A DNA stretch of 62,000 nucleotides, taken from assembly GCA_009746045.1 (NCBI GenBank), contig RPFO01001598.1:165001-227000 (forward strand). The letters are read 5' to 3'. Below are positions 28,199 through 39,663 of the stretch, one piece after another. The position numbers were made by a program, and so were the translations under genes. The first letter of the stretch is position 1; every line of letters starts with the position of its first letter. The notes below the pieces were generated by a model. It saw nothing but the letters and a program-made list of their open reading frames with translations. It made no database searches and was not told where the DNA came from. The stretch comes from Mesostigma viride. Its lineage: Eukaryota > Streptophyta > Mesostigmatophyceae > Mesostigmatales > Mesostigmataceae.

Positions 28199-31100
28199 CT
28201 CGTCGTCTGTCCCACTACCTCTGGAGAGGACTGAGTTTTTCTCAGTCCTCTCCTGAGGACCGAGTTTTGAGGTTCTGTACAAAATTCGCCCCGATCAGAA
28301 TGTTTGACAAAAAAATTCTCTCAAAATTTATTCAAATACTAAGTGAAAAGATCTTTCTTGGACATATTTTTGGGATTTTTTTGGATTTGGTATGAGCGGC
28401 TAACTGTACCGTCAAAGTACAGGTGGTAAGGGTACTTTTCCACGTGAAACGCGAGTTCCGGAAATGCACGACCTAGCCATGGCGGCTCGCGCCCATGCAT
28501 GCAGTTTACGTTTGCGGACGATTTAGCTGTCCAAACTCAGGAAATAGATTTTATATGTCCTATAGATGATAAATCCTAATTTTTAGCTCGCAGGGATGCG
28601 ATTTACCCGGTGTCGGCACTGTTCTTGCTGGAAAAAACTGCGATAAGGCAGGTCGACGGAATTGATGACTGCGCTTGCTTTCCGGCGCAATTTCAATGGC
28701 TGATAGGTTTCTTTCTACATTTTAACATGTATTGTATTAGAATAAATTGAGTGGCAGTATAGATTTGATGATTTCGACCACTCTGTCACGTCATGGTCTA
28801 TGTGCCGCAAAGTGCCACTTTTGCGGGCACCGCCTGGGCCAAGGTAACGCCAGCCGTGCCAGGTAAAGTCGGATTATCGTTGCCTCTTCGTTTCTTGATG
28901 TTCTTACATGAGTTTAAGCTTGCCAGGCGTTGTCAGGTTAAAGTCTTGATGCTCTTTCTTGACCGTTGCCTGCCCCTCTCTAAAACCCCCTTTTCAGATG
29001 ATGTTAGCAGGCATTTGCCTTAACCCAGTGTAGTTGTGCAGGGTTTTAGGAGCTGTGCAGGTTTAAACACCTTCATAGATGTTAATTATTCTTTTGCTAC
29101 GTTCATACTGCGTGATTGTGTAGCCACGGCCTGCGTCAAGGGTGCTTTCAAGCTTATACGGGTGAGTGAAAAGTCTTGGTGACAAACCACTGCCATCATG
29201 TGCCAGCAACTATGTTGGCCACATCATGGCAAGGCAAAACAGTTATAGCCATATCTATTGTTGTTAGAAACAATGGAAAGATGCTTAACCTACCCATTAT
29301 ATTGGTGGTTGACACTTATAACATAACCCTTTGTTGGTAGGTATCCAAGCCCATTCCCTACGTGCATGCATAGGCTCTCACTACATGATAAGGTATGATA
29401 CAACTGCAGCATGATGATGCAAGTGTGTTGTCCTGTTACGCTTGAAGGGAAGTGAGGTGATTGGGATGGTTGGTGGCCACGGTGGTGTGTAGTATGACCG
29501 CACTTACATGCTAGCAAAGTTAGCAAAAGCCCCATTCCTCTCCTGAGGACTGAGAGTTTTTCAAGTGTTTCAGGCAGTGGCATTGGCCAAATTGAGCCCA
29601 GTTTTTTGCCACGTTTCAAGAACTATATTGTTTACATGCCTATATTTTTCTAACGTGCACCATGATTTGATTAACCCCTAAATGGTCTGAGATCCTGCCG
29701 ATAAATCGGCTGGATCTTCACAAATTTGCAAACCAGATGCCATCCAACCTACCCATATCCAATGGCTGTCCTTGGGGGCCAAGCATGTCCATGAGTTGCC
29801 CTTCGGGTTGGTATATCACAACCTCACATATATGCAGGGTAGGCCATATAAAACTGCCGTCAAAGTCAGGGGGGTCAAGACGCGCGTTTTCATTTTTGGT
29901 AGAATGTGCATTTTGAATTATGTTATAAGACCTAGGCACCTACCACTTCAGGGATGATAAACAATTAGTTGCTGAACAGTTTGAGCCATTGGGGTCATCA
30001 TTTGGGTGGGTATACCAGCAGTTACACCCAGTACAGCCCATAGGGGTACCGTTGGTAAAATGCAACCAAGGGGGTAGGGGTGGGCATACTACCTACTAAT
30101 ATGGCCACCAACCATGCCAAATAATACATTTCCCTTCCACAATGATGGGGAAACATAACTGCATCATCACACTGCCCTTACATGGCACCTATGTGCAGGT
30201 GCCACCTTGTCCATGCACGTAGGTAACGTGGTACGGATACCCTACGCAAGGCATGCATTCTAGGAGGCAGCCACCAACAAACTAGTGATGTTGAGCCTAT
30301 TTCAGCCTGCCCTAGCAAGGATAAACTATGCCTAAGCTGCTATAGCTTACCAGGTGATGGCCAGCACTCCTGGTGGCACATGCTGTCAATGGGAAGCTTT
30401 TACTCACCAGTTACGTGCTTGATGATGCCACAGAGACCAGCCAACTGCCTCACTCTCATGCAATATGTGTATGGGAAATGTATAACAAACATATATGGAG
30501 GTATTCAAACCCATACAGCCTCTAAAACTTATCACCGTCACCCTGTGGCAGGTCAACTGACTGAGGGAAGCATCTAAGAAGGGTGTTTTAGAAAGGGGCC
30601 AGGCCAGGGTCAAGAAAGAGCATGAATAATGCAAAAATAATGTGCTACACAAGCTAGAACGTATATATAAACGTCAAACATCGATAGGAAAACGATGCTG
30701 AAGCTTTACCAGGCATGGATGGCGTTACCTTGGCCCAGGCGGTGGCCGCAAAATGGCGCATTTCGGCACACCAAAGTTGTGCAGCATGGTCGCTGGATTC
30801 GGCGATTTCTTGCCACCCTTGCACGTTTACGACTACTATGTATCATAAAAAGTACAAAGAAACCAATATATCCTTTAAAATACGCCGGAAAGGTATTGCT
30901 GTCAACGTTTCTATCGTCCGGCCTGATCGCAGTTTTTTCCAACAAGAACGCTGCCGACACCTATCAAATGGCATTCCCGCGAACAAAAGATTGGCCTGTA
31001 TGATCTTTAGGAGGTATAAAATCAATTTCCTAAGTTTGGCCAGAAAATTCGAACGCAAACGTAAATACCATGCGTGGGCGCAAGCCGCCATGGCCAGGTC

Positions 31101-31622
31101 GTCGTTTTCCGGAATGCACGTTTTACGTGAAAAAGTACCCTGACCCCTTGTACTTTGACCGGCCAGAACACCTCTATAACTTTGTCAAAAGTATGCAAAC
31201 CCTAGTACCATGCTGTGAAGGAACTTATAAACTTTCGATCTTCTCAGCTAAACTTTTCCTAATTCTCAATAGATTTCGCGGCATCTGGTCCCCCGAGAAG
31301 GGGCCGATGCATCGGCTGGAACTCGATTTTTGGCGGAAAATCGGCAGCAAGACCATTTAGGGGTTAAATTTTCCCCACTCGCTCTTATCCCGAAAAATGC
31401 AAATTCGCCGAGGGTGTCATATGTCCGAGTAATTTCCAGGTGTTTGGGTCAAGTTTTCACTAACGCAGCATTTTTTCCAGCAAATTGACATCAAATACAC
31501 CCTCGATCCACATCAAAACATTTGGGATGGACCCCCCACCTACTTAGTCGCTACACCCGGTTGAAAAAGGTCAACTCAGTCCTCTTTTGAGGACTGAGTT
31601 GGGACAGACGTGAGACGACGAG
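28199..31622. mobile_element. DNA transposon-like element with TTAA duplication (outer)
   Basis: Inserted in ORF1 of element C at TTTAAGACC; TTAA is duplicated (28195-28198 and 31623-31626). Terminal inverted repeats start CTCGTCGTCTGTCCC on the left; the right end has a 7-bp insertion (GTCTCACGTCTGTCCC). Just inside both ends lie CTCAGTCCTC/GAGGACTGAG palindromes. Without its nested insertion it is about 1.73 kb, matching the inverted copy at 36503-38222. TTAA targeting is typical of the piggyBac superfamily, but I found no transposase gene. Confidence 0.85.
29675..31363. mobile_element. DNA transposon-like element with TTAA duplication (inner)
   Basis: 1689 bp, flanked by TTAA (29671-29674 and 31364-31367). 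Terminal inverted repeats are CCCCTAAATGGTCT and AGACCATTTAGGGG, with further subterminal inverted matches (CGATAAATCGG, GATGCATCGG). The empty site is visible in the copy at 36503-38222, which reads GATTTGATTGAATTTTTCC (minus strand) without the insertion. Internal stretches (30100-30250, 30590-31145) are diverged from the outer element, so the two are related. No intact transposase. Confidence 0.87.
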
Positions 31623-32290
31623 TTAAGACCCCGGCGGACAAGATTTCTTTTCTCAGACACCGCAGCAAGCGGCTCGAGAAGACTCTCTTCACCCTTGATG
31701 ACGACTTGACCCTGGCGCAGCAACAACGGCGACGGGAGCGCTATGGCCGACCTACCTCCAGCTCCGGCAGACCAAGGCGGGGCAGCCGGTGTACTGGAAG
31801 GGGGCGGCCATCTACGTCGGCCACAAGGCACAAGCCCTGGCAGGCGACCCCCGCGGCCCCACCGACTCCAGACGCCCCAGCTTAGGGGAATACTGAGCAG
31901 TAGTAGTGTAGAATAGATAGACCGTGGCCATGTACATGTACACCTCCTAGAGGCAATATCCCAGCTAAGCCACGCGCTTTATTTAATCATGTACATGTGT
32001 GCCTATGATGTGCCACACTCCAGATGATGCCTAGAGTTTTATTTAGTTATGCTGTGCCCATGCAGAGAGCTGCTCTCTGCTGAGATGCCACGCTCTAGCT
32101 TTTAATTGTATAGCTATGATGATCTTCCCCCCCGTGCCAGGATCCCCCCCTTAGGCGGGTTGAACCTGAGACAGCATTGTGGTGCCGGTGCCCTGGTGCA
32201 CCTAGAGCTAGGGTCGTTTACATTCCCACCCTTAATTGCAGGAAGTAGCTTAGAATGTATGATAGGCCATATGCCCCTTCTCTGGGCTAT

Positions 32291-33118
32291 TAATTAATTA
32301 GGAACATAACTCCGTTGGGAGTATATGTAGCACATAGCCCTGAGACGGCAAGCTAGACGGCACGGTAACCCGGATGCTCCGACAGGTCCTGAATGTCGGG
32401 TTTTCTCAGCGTAGGTCCTTAGAGTCTTTGTATCACGGTATGCCGCGTATTTCGGACGAGATTAGACAGCGTAGGATAGCATTTGTAGGACATCTTGCTC
32501 GCACCAGCCAGGTCGACACCGCCCTTGGTCTGGCCGGTCCCCAGCGGCTCGGCCAACCGGGGCGGCACATTTTGACCTGGCCTGGCCCCAAGAACATTCC
32601 TAAAAAGGTAGGGAAACATGCCATGACCTATACCCAGATGTTGCTGGACGACCTAGTGGTCCCAGCCCAGTTTGAGTACCGCATCCACTCTCTCTCCCGT
32701 CTTTGGACTGCCATGCAGGACAAGGAGCGGTGGAAGAAGATTGTCAAGGCACACACGCCCGACCCTGTGGGCAAGCCACCTCCCCCCAAGCGGAGGAGGC
32801 GTTTTGATGAGTAGTGTAGTTAGGCTTTTAGATAGAGTTAGGATAGTTCGATCACGCGGCTTCCTCCACCCCATCCATCATGAAATATGTGCTACATGAC
32901 CTCCCCACGGAGGCATGTTATAATTTAATTTTAATAGCCCTGAGAAGGGGCATATGAGCCTATAATACATTCTAAGCTACTTCCTGCAAGGGTGGGAATG
33001 TAAACAACACTTGCTCTAGGTGCACCAGGGCACCCGCACCCTCATGGTCTATCACGCTATGCCCGGGTAAGGGGGGAGCATGCCTGTGAGGGGGAAGATC
33101 ATCATGGGGGAAGATCAT
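32291..33118 (-). mobile_element. Tail-only copy of an ORF1-only element, with a LINE 1 end inside
   Basis: Minus-strand tail read from 33118 down to 32936 and, after the nested insertion, 32345 to 32291, ending in the hairpin (32310-32321) and TAATTAATTA. The 11-bp duplication CTCTGGGCTAT flanks it (32280-32290, 33119-33129). About 230 bp without the insert, so strongly 5'-truncated. Confidence 0.8.
32346..32935 (+). mobile_element. LINE family 1 3' end, nearly identical to the full copy
   Basis: 5'-truncated insertion encoding the last 146 ORF2 residues (32374-32817), identical in protein to the full LINE, plus the 3' UTR, which differs by one 2-bp indel. The 10-bp duplication AGCCCTGAGA flanks it (32336-32345, 32936-32945). 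Confidence 0.9.
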
Positions 33119-33180
33119 CTCTGGGCTATGTGCTACATATACTCCCAACGGAGTTATGTTCCTAATTAATTAATTAATTA

Positions 33181-33425
33181 ATTAATTAATGGAGGCAGAT
33201 GGTGCGCAAGGATAGATGGCAAGTAGTGATGAAGGAGACCACCCCCAAGCCTGTGGGGGCTCCGCGTGTGACCAAGTATGGCATTCATAGCGATTCGGGC
33301 CGCGGTGCCCACACCCCTGTAACTAGGACCTAGATAGCTTACACCATCCATTCCATCCCATGTTCCCCTCCCACTGAGGACTTATGCTCACGTGACGCAG
33401 CCAAGTGTCTATTAATTAATTAATT
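33181..33425 (+). mobile_element. LINE family 3 3' end
   Basis: The frame MVRKDRWQVVMKETTPKPVG continues to GRGAHTPVTRT and a stop at about 33330, then a 3' UTR and (TTAA)n. Aligned to families 1 and 2, the shared core is K/R-W-x-x-(I/V) followed by P-x-P-V-G, marking a third ORF2 lineage. Confidence 0.75.
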
Positions 33426-33429
33426 AATT

Positions 33430-35630
33430 AATCATCTTCTTCCAAATCACGGAGAGGCCTTGGCCCCCCATGCATGTCAGTCTACTAGCTGTTCTTTGAA
33501 GGTGCGGGCCTTGCGGCGTCTAGCATCATGACGGGGCCTGGCCCACGTCAGGAGGTGCCGGCCAGGCTGAGCTGGGCGCAGTCCCGCGGGGGGGGCACGT
33601 GAGGTGTCGACCTGGTTGGTGCGAGCTAGGTGCCCTACGAGCTGCATGCAGGCGCCACGTGCTGGTGATATATGGCATGCCAAGGTACAGGTCCTCATTG
33701 CGGACATGAGCAGCATATCCTACTCTGAAAATGGATCGCAGCATGTTGGTGACCGCGCCGTCCAGCTTGCGGGCCAGGTCGACGGTGAGGGTCCACGTCT
33801 CGGCCCCATACGTAATAATAACAGGAAGGACGAGGACCTTGAACAGGTCCTGTTTCTCGATCTTGCCCAGGGGCTTGCGCCACAGGCCGGCCCGGTATTG
33901 GCGTAAAGCGTGCCAGGCGAGGGAGATGCGGTGGTCCACATCAGCCTCGCAGCTGGGAAGCAGGCTGCCCAGCAGCTTGACACGGTCCCGATACAGGACT
34001 CGAGAGCCGTCAAGGAGAAAGAGGGCTGGCGGTGGGTGGGTGAGCCCAATCGCTAGAGCCTCTGTCTTCTTGCTGACCTCAAGCCCCACTGCGCAGGCCT
34101 CGATAGCCAGGCATGCAGTCCAGCCACGTCTGCACGTGCCCCGTGTCCTCGAAGAGGATGGTGTCGTCTGCATAGATGATGTCCGCCAGCCGAATCCCCG
34201 TTTCCGCCCCGCCATGCCAGAAACGGTTGTCAACCTGCACCCCTGGTTCCCTACCCACGATGCGGGCAAATCGCTTGCGCGCCTTCAGGAATCATTACGT
34301 ATTCAACCACAATAATGAACACTGAGGTAGGGCGACAGCACGCAGCCCTGCCACACACCCTTCTGTAAAGGGCATATGGTGGCGTGGTCCCGTAGGAAGT
34401 GCGCACCGAAGTGGTGGACCCTTCATACAGGTTGCGGATGACAGCAATAAGTGGGCGGGGGAATCATCCGGAACAGTTCGAGGATGTCCCACAGCGCAGG
34501 CCAGAAAACCGAATCGAAGGCCGGCTTTGATGAAGTCCACCAGCACAAGGTGCAGAGGGGACCCACCAGGCCGAAGGCGTTGCAGTTCGATCCTCCACAA
34601 GGGGGCGAGTAGCGAAGAGCGCCTGTACTGTGTTGCGACCTGAACGGAAGCCATGCTGAGTCTCGCTGAGGTGACCGTCCAGGGCGCCGTGCGCCGGCGG
34701 TTCAGGATGAGCCGCATGAGAAGCTTGAGGGGGGCACTTTGGATGCACACCCCTCTGTAGTTACCGGGGTTGGCTGGCGACCCCTTGTTCTTGTACAGCA
34801 TCGTGCGAAAACTGTGTTGCCAGGCCGCTGGAGGCGGTTGCGACGACTGTGTCAGCAGAATACGGTTGCAAATATCCCGGAAGTGCAGCATAACACCAGT
34901 GTCCTCAAATTCGGCTGCAAGTTTCACAACTGCGGCTGGAATCTCGTAGGAGCCGGCGGTGGCTGCGCACGTCATAACGCAGACGCTGGACCGCCTCCCT
35001 GACCTCGCGAGAGGTGAAAGGAGGCATGTCTGACGGGTCGCCGAGCGGGCCGATCAGCGGGGGGGCTATAGGTAGTCCGCCGCTGACCTAGGCGGGGCCG
35101 GGGGCCCGGCGGGGCCGCCGACCAAGGCAGCCGGGCGGGCGGGCGGCGGCTGGGAGCAGGGGCAGGGGCGGCGCAGCTGTCCCCATGACCTCGGCCGTGG
35201 CCGCGGCCCAGGTACGAAGCCGCTTGGCTGGGGCACCGGACGTCGTGGCGGTGGGGCCGGCCGAGGCCATCCGGGTGCCCGAGGCGCTTGTACCAGAACC
35301 AGGCCCCCTTGCCGTCGTGCTTCTGCTGGCAGCTGCGCAGGTCCTTGACCATCTGCTTTGCATCGGCCTTCTCAGCCTGCTCGTAGGCGACCCGCAGAGC
35401 CGGCTTGCAGCCCAGGTTTGGCGGTCGATCGGGTCCCTGTTGCGGCGGAGCATCTGCCTAGCGGCGACCACTGTCGGTGCGTGACGGTGGACAGCAAGCT
35501 GTCGGCGCGGAGGCAAGGAGGGGAGGGTGCGGGCAGCCAGACGATACTTGGCAGCGATACCGTGGAGGATCACTGCATGAAATATCACCCGGACGCGGAA
35601 TGGCGTGTAACTGCTGGCGGCTGCCCCTGG
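33430..35630 (-). pseudogene. LINE family 2 ORF2, decayed
   Basis: Minus strand, several frameshifts. From the 5' side: the linker after the endonuclease (RRNRDP, KGAWFWYKRLG at about 35300), then reverse transcriptase pieces PGNYRGVC (34745), GFRSGRNTVQ (34650) and an active-site region at about 34150 decayed to MQTTPSSSRT in one frame. It ends with the C-terminal part VKLLGSLLPSCEADVDHRI to GYAAHVRNEDLY. It carries several 4-bp insertions (CATG at about 33472, 33644 and 34112) absent from the copy at 38625-39434. The C-terminal tail after IWKK is missing. Confidence 0.85.
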
Positions 35631-36015
35631 CGTCGAAGACTGCCAGGAAGAGCACACATAAGTTCTTACAGTTTACAATCATGTTACGTCTTGGCTTGAT
35701 GCCCGTTACATACATATAACATTTATGTGCTATCCATGCCCTCGGCCCGGCCGGCGCTGTGGCTGCTGCCCTAGCTGGCTGCCCTCAAAGTGGCCGGCCA
35801 TATATAATGGCGCCGGCCATCAACCTTCGGCTCACCCTCGATCCCAGGAAGTGCATGTGCAGTCTTCGCCCCAAGGGGATTGTTATGGCTTTCCCGCCGC
35901 CATCCGAGGGGCATATTGAATCGTGTGCGAGTTTTCTTGTGCCTGGGCGTCCCTGTGCATGGGTGTTCCTGACTGCGTCAAAGCGGAGCACCAGGCCACC
36001 GGCCGTGGAACAGCG
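35631..36015. other. Unassigned segment inside the transposon nest
   Basis: No match to the other elements in the window. A plus frame (NLRLTLDPRKCMCSLRPKG...) is open for about 90 codons but has no recognised domain. Confidence 0.4.
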
Positions 36016-36502
36016 CACCGGCCCGTCCCGTCGAGCAGGCGCGGCAGCGGTGGGCGACTAGAGGCCCCAATCACCATCGCCTCAGTTTTGACACTAATCT
36101 CCAACCCCACCGCCCTCGCCTCCAAGCCCAGACAGTCCAGCCAGGTCTGAATGAGTAGTCCAGCCAGGTCTGAGTGAGTAGAGTAGTTAGGGTTTTTTCT
36201 AGATAGATTAATTATTAATTAATTAGCTAGATAGATTAGCTTAGAGTTATCTAGACTGGTTCGGTTTTGCGGCTTCGCCCACCTCCATCCATCCAGCAAG
36301 GGAATATGTGCTATATGATCTCCCAACACAGTCATGTTATCATTTAATTTAATTTAATTTGATTAATGAATTATACAGATCAGTTGCCGGCCGACCTAGT
36401 GGTCCCAGCCCAGTTTGAACACCGCATTTCCTCCCTCCTCTCTCTTGCTTGGACTGCTATGCAGAACAAGAAGTCGGATGAGGATTACATCCCCATCTAG
36501 TG
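36016..36502 (+). mobile_element. LINE family 1 fragments in mixed orientation
   Basis: 36016-36152 reads family 1 ORF2 on the minus strand (LEISVKTEAMVIGASSRPPLP). 36170-36370 is the family 1 3' UTR on the plus strand with a decayed hairpin. 36385-36475 is a decayed ORF2 C-terminal piece (DLVVPAQFEHRIS) followed by the family 4 motif TCGGATGAGGATTACATCCC. Confidence 0.75.
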
Positions 36503-38222
36503 CTCGTCGTCTGTCCCAACTCAGTCCTCACAGGAGGACTGAGTTGACAACTTTCAACCGCGTGTAGCGACTGAGTGGGGGGCCCATCCCAAATGTTTTG
36601 ATGTGGATCAGGGGTGTACTAGATGTCATTTTGTTGGCAAAAATACTGCATATGTGAAAACTTGACCCGAACACCTGAAAATTACGCGGACGTTGGGCAC
36701 CCCTCGCGAATTTGCATTTTTCGGGATAAGAACGAGTGGGAAAAATTCAATCAAATCCTGGTGCATGAAGAAAAAATATAGGCATGTAAACAATATAGTT
36801 CTTGAAACGTGGCAAAAAACTGGGCTCGATTTGGCCACTGCAACTGCCTGAAACAATTAAAAAACTCTCAGTCCTCAGGAGAGGAATGGGGCTTTTGCTA
36901 ACTTTGCTAGCATGTAAGTGCGGTCATACTACACACCACCGTGGCCACCAACCATCCCAATCAACTCATTTCCCTTCAAGCATTACAGGACAACACACTT
37001 GCATCATCATACTTCAGGTAAATCATACCTTATCATGTAGTGAGAGCCTATGCATGCATGTAGGGAATGGGCTTGGATACCTACCAACAAAGGGTTATGT
37101 TATAAGTGTCAACCACCAATATAATGGGTAGGTTAAGCATATTTCCATTGTTTCTAACAACAATAGATATGGCTATAACTGTTTTGCCTTGCCATGATGT
37201 GGCCAACATAGTTGCTGGCACATGATGGCAGTGGTTTGTCACCAAGACTTTTCACTCACCCGTAAAAGCTTGAATGCACCCTTGACGCAGCCTGTGGCCA
37301 CACAATCATGCAGTATGAACGTAGCAAAAGAATAACTAACATCTATGAAGGTGTTTAAACCTGCACAGCTCCTAAAACCCTGCACAACTACACTGGGTTA
37401 AGGCAAATGCCTGATAACATCATCTGAAAAGGGGGTTTTAGAGAGGGGCAGGCAATGGTCAAGAAAGAGCATCAAGACTTGAACCTGACAACGCCTCGCA
37501 AGCTTAAACTCATGTACGAACATCAAGAAACGAAGAGGCAACGATTATCCGGCTTTACCTGGCACGGCTGGCGTTACCTTGGCCCAGGCGGTACCCGCAA
37601 AAGTGGCACTTTGCGGCACATAGGCCATGACGTGACAGAATGGTCGAAATCATCAAATCTATACTGTCACTCAATTTATTATAATACAATGCATGTTACA
37701 ATGTAGAAAGAAACCTATCAGCCATTGAAATTGCGCCGGAAAGCAAGCGCAGTCATCAATTCCGTCGACCTGCCTTATCGCAGTTTTTTCCAGCAAGAAC
37801 AGTGCCGACACCGGGTAAATCGCATCCCCGCGAGCTAAAAATTGATTTTTATCATCTTTAGGGCATGTTAAATCTATTTCCTGAGTTTGGACAGCTAACT
37901 CGTCCGCAAACGTAAACTGCATGCATGGGCGCGAGCCGCCATGGCTAGGTCGTGCATTTCCGGAACTCGCGTTTCACGTGGAGAAGTACCCTTACCACCT
38001 GTACTTTGACCGTACATTTAGCCGCTCATACCAAATCCAAAAAAATCCCAAAAATATGTCCAAGAAAGATCTTTTCACGTAGTATTTGAATAAATTTTGA
38101 GAGAATTTTTTTGTCAAACATTCTGACCGGGGCGAATTTTCTACGAAACCCAAAAACTCGGTCCTCTAGAGAGGACTGAGTTCAACTCAGTCCTCCGTAG
38201 AGGACCAGGGACAGACGACGAG
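36503..38222. mobile_element. TTAA-type DNA element, second copy, inverted and without nested insertion
   Basis: 1720 bp, reverse complement of the outer element at 28199-31622. Ends are CTCGTCGTCTGTCCC and GGGACAGACGACGAG, each with a subterminal CTCAGTCCTC palindrome. TTAA follows the right end (38223-38226), but the left flank is AGTG, so one side of the target has changed. Confidence 0.85.
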
Positions 38223-38624
38223 TTAACGGTTGGGGGATGATGCAGACAATTGAATTGAATTGAATTGTAACATAACTCCGTTGGGAGTATATGTAGCACA
38301 CAGCCCTTGAGAGGGGGGCATATGGCCTATCATACATCCTAAGCTACTTCCTGCAAGGGTGGGGATGTAAAGGACCCTCATTGCTCTAGGTGCACCAGGG
38401 CACGTGCATCCCCATGATCTTCAAGCTATGCCCAGCGAAGGGGGAGCCTGTCATGGGGGGGAAGATCAGCATAGCTATACAAAGAAGCTAGGGCATGGCG
38501 TCTCAGCAGAGAGTTACTCCCTGCATGGGCACAACATAACTAAATAAAGCTAGGCATCATCTGGGGTGTGGCTCATCATAGGCACACATGTACATGATTA
38601 AGGAAAGCGCGTGGCTTAGCTAGG

Positions 38625-39620
38625 CTCTTTGAGGACACTGAGCACGTGCAGACATGGCTTGACTGCCTGGCTCTCGAGGCCCGTGCAGTGGGGCTTGAGG
38701 TCAGCAAGAAGACAGAGGCTCTGGCGGTGGGGCTCACCACCTCAGCGCCGCCCCTCTATCTCCTAGACGGCTCTCGAGTCCTGTATCGGGACCGCGTTAA
38801 GCTGCTGGGCAGCCTGCTCCCTAGCTGCGAGGTGGATGTGGACCACCGCATCTCCCTCGCCTGGCACGCTTTACGCCAGTACCGGGCCCTATGGCGCAAG
38901 CCCCTGGGCAAGATCGAGAAACAGGACCTGTTCAAGGTCCTCGTCCTTCCTGTTCTCACGTATGGCGCCGAGACGTGGACCCTCACCGCCGACCTGGCCC
39001 GCAAGCTGGACGGCGCGGTCACCAGCATGCTGCGTTCCATTTTCAGAGTAGGATATGCTGCTCATGTCCGCAATGAGGACCTGTATCAGGGCATGCCCTA
39101 TATCACCAGCACAATTAAGCAACGCCGCCTGCAGCTAGTAGGGCACCTAGCTCGCACCAACCAGGTAGACACCTCACGTGGCCCCCCCGCAGGACTGCGA
39201 CCAGCCCAGCCTGGCCGGCACCTCCTGACGTGGGCTGGGCCCAGTGATGTTAGACGCCGCAAGGCCCGCACCTTCAAAGAACAGCTAGTAGAGGACATGG
39301 GGGGCCTAGGCCTCTCCGTGATTTGGAAGAAGATGATGGACAAGGCCAAGTGGGCCCAGGTCATAGAGGACAACGAGCCCCCCCCAGTGGGGAAGCGCCC
39401 GCGTGTGCAATCCCGCGGGAGGCACGCTAGATAGCTCCCCCTAGGGCAGCGTGCGGCTGCCTAGATAGATGATGTAGTTAGAATGTTGTTAGATAGATGT
39501 AGTATGTAGCCAATGTAGATAGATTAGACCGGTAGGAATGTGTGCACCCATCCATCCATTCATCGGGGTTAATGCTCCGTGACTCCCCAACGGGAGCACG
39601 AGTCTAATTAATTAATTAAT
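38625..39620 (+). mobile_element. LINE family 2, 5'-truncated, with the ORF2 C-terminal frame
   Basis: The open frame 38625-39434 reads LFEDTEHVQTWLDCLALE, VLYRDRVKLLGSLLPSCE, YGAETWTLTADLARKLDGAV, RRLQLVGHLARTN and ends in a basic KRPRVQSRGRHAR. This is the region after the catalytic YADD; the polymerase core itself is missing. The 3' UTR ends in CTCCCCAACGGGAG (39583-39596) and (TTAA)n. The 8-bp duplication TAGCTAGG flanks it (38617-38624, 39621-39628); it landed in the tail of element B. Confidence 0.88.
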
Positions 39621-39663
39621 TAGCTAGGATATCTAGTGCCTCTAGGAGGCGTACATGTACATG

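Larger units (their letters stand above)
27060..31885 (+). pseudogene. ORF1 of element C, interrupted and frameshifted
   Basis: Starts MSKRLSTQRSLAAALSNENT, like the intact ORF1 of element B. The 5' part (27060-28198) shifts frame near 27560-27620 and again near 28000. It stops in the middle of LLLTFK, where a 3.4-kb insertion begins, and resumes at 31627 with TPADKISFL and TLDDDLTLAQQQ. Removing the insertion and one TTAA restores the joint found in element B. Confidence 0.85.
26961..33180 (+). mobile_element. ORF1-only element C, broken by nested insertions
   Basis: 5' UTR with the shared motif GACGCACATGCTGATATAAT (27015-27034), ORF1 (27060-31885, interrupted), then a tail (31886-32290) that resumes at 33119 and ends in the hairpin CTCCCAACGGAG (33142-33153) and (TTAA)n. 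Two insertions split it: TTAA elements inside ORF1, and a tail-only copy of the same family at 32291-33118. No ORF2 follows ORF1. Confidence 0.82.

Noticed and set aside
32291-33180. 5' inversion by twin priming of a LINE
   Set aside because: Opposite orientations are explained by successive insertions, each with its own exact target duplication (CTCTGGGCTAT and AGCCCTGAGA).
36802-37131. A 109-codon frame conserved between the two TTAA elements (also 29290-29619, minus)
   Set aside because: It starts without ATG, resembles no transposase, and the related inner element has stops in the matching region; similarity reflects recent copying.
37535-37610. WHGWRYLGPGG segment resembling a phospholipase A2-like motif
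   Set aside because: Only a short stretch; the matching frame is broken in the related element and no catalytic His-Asp context is convincing.
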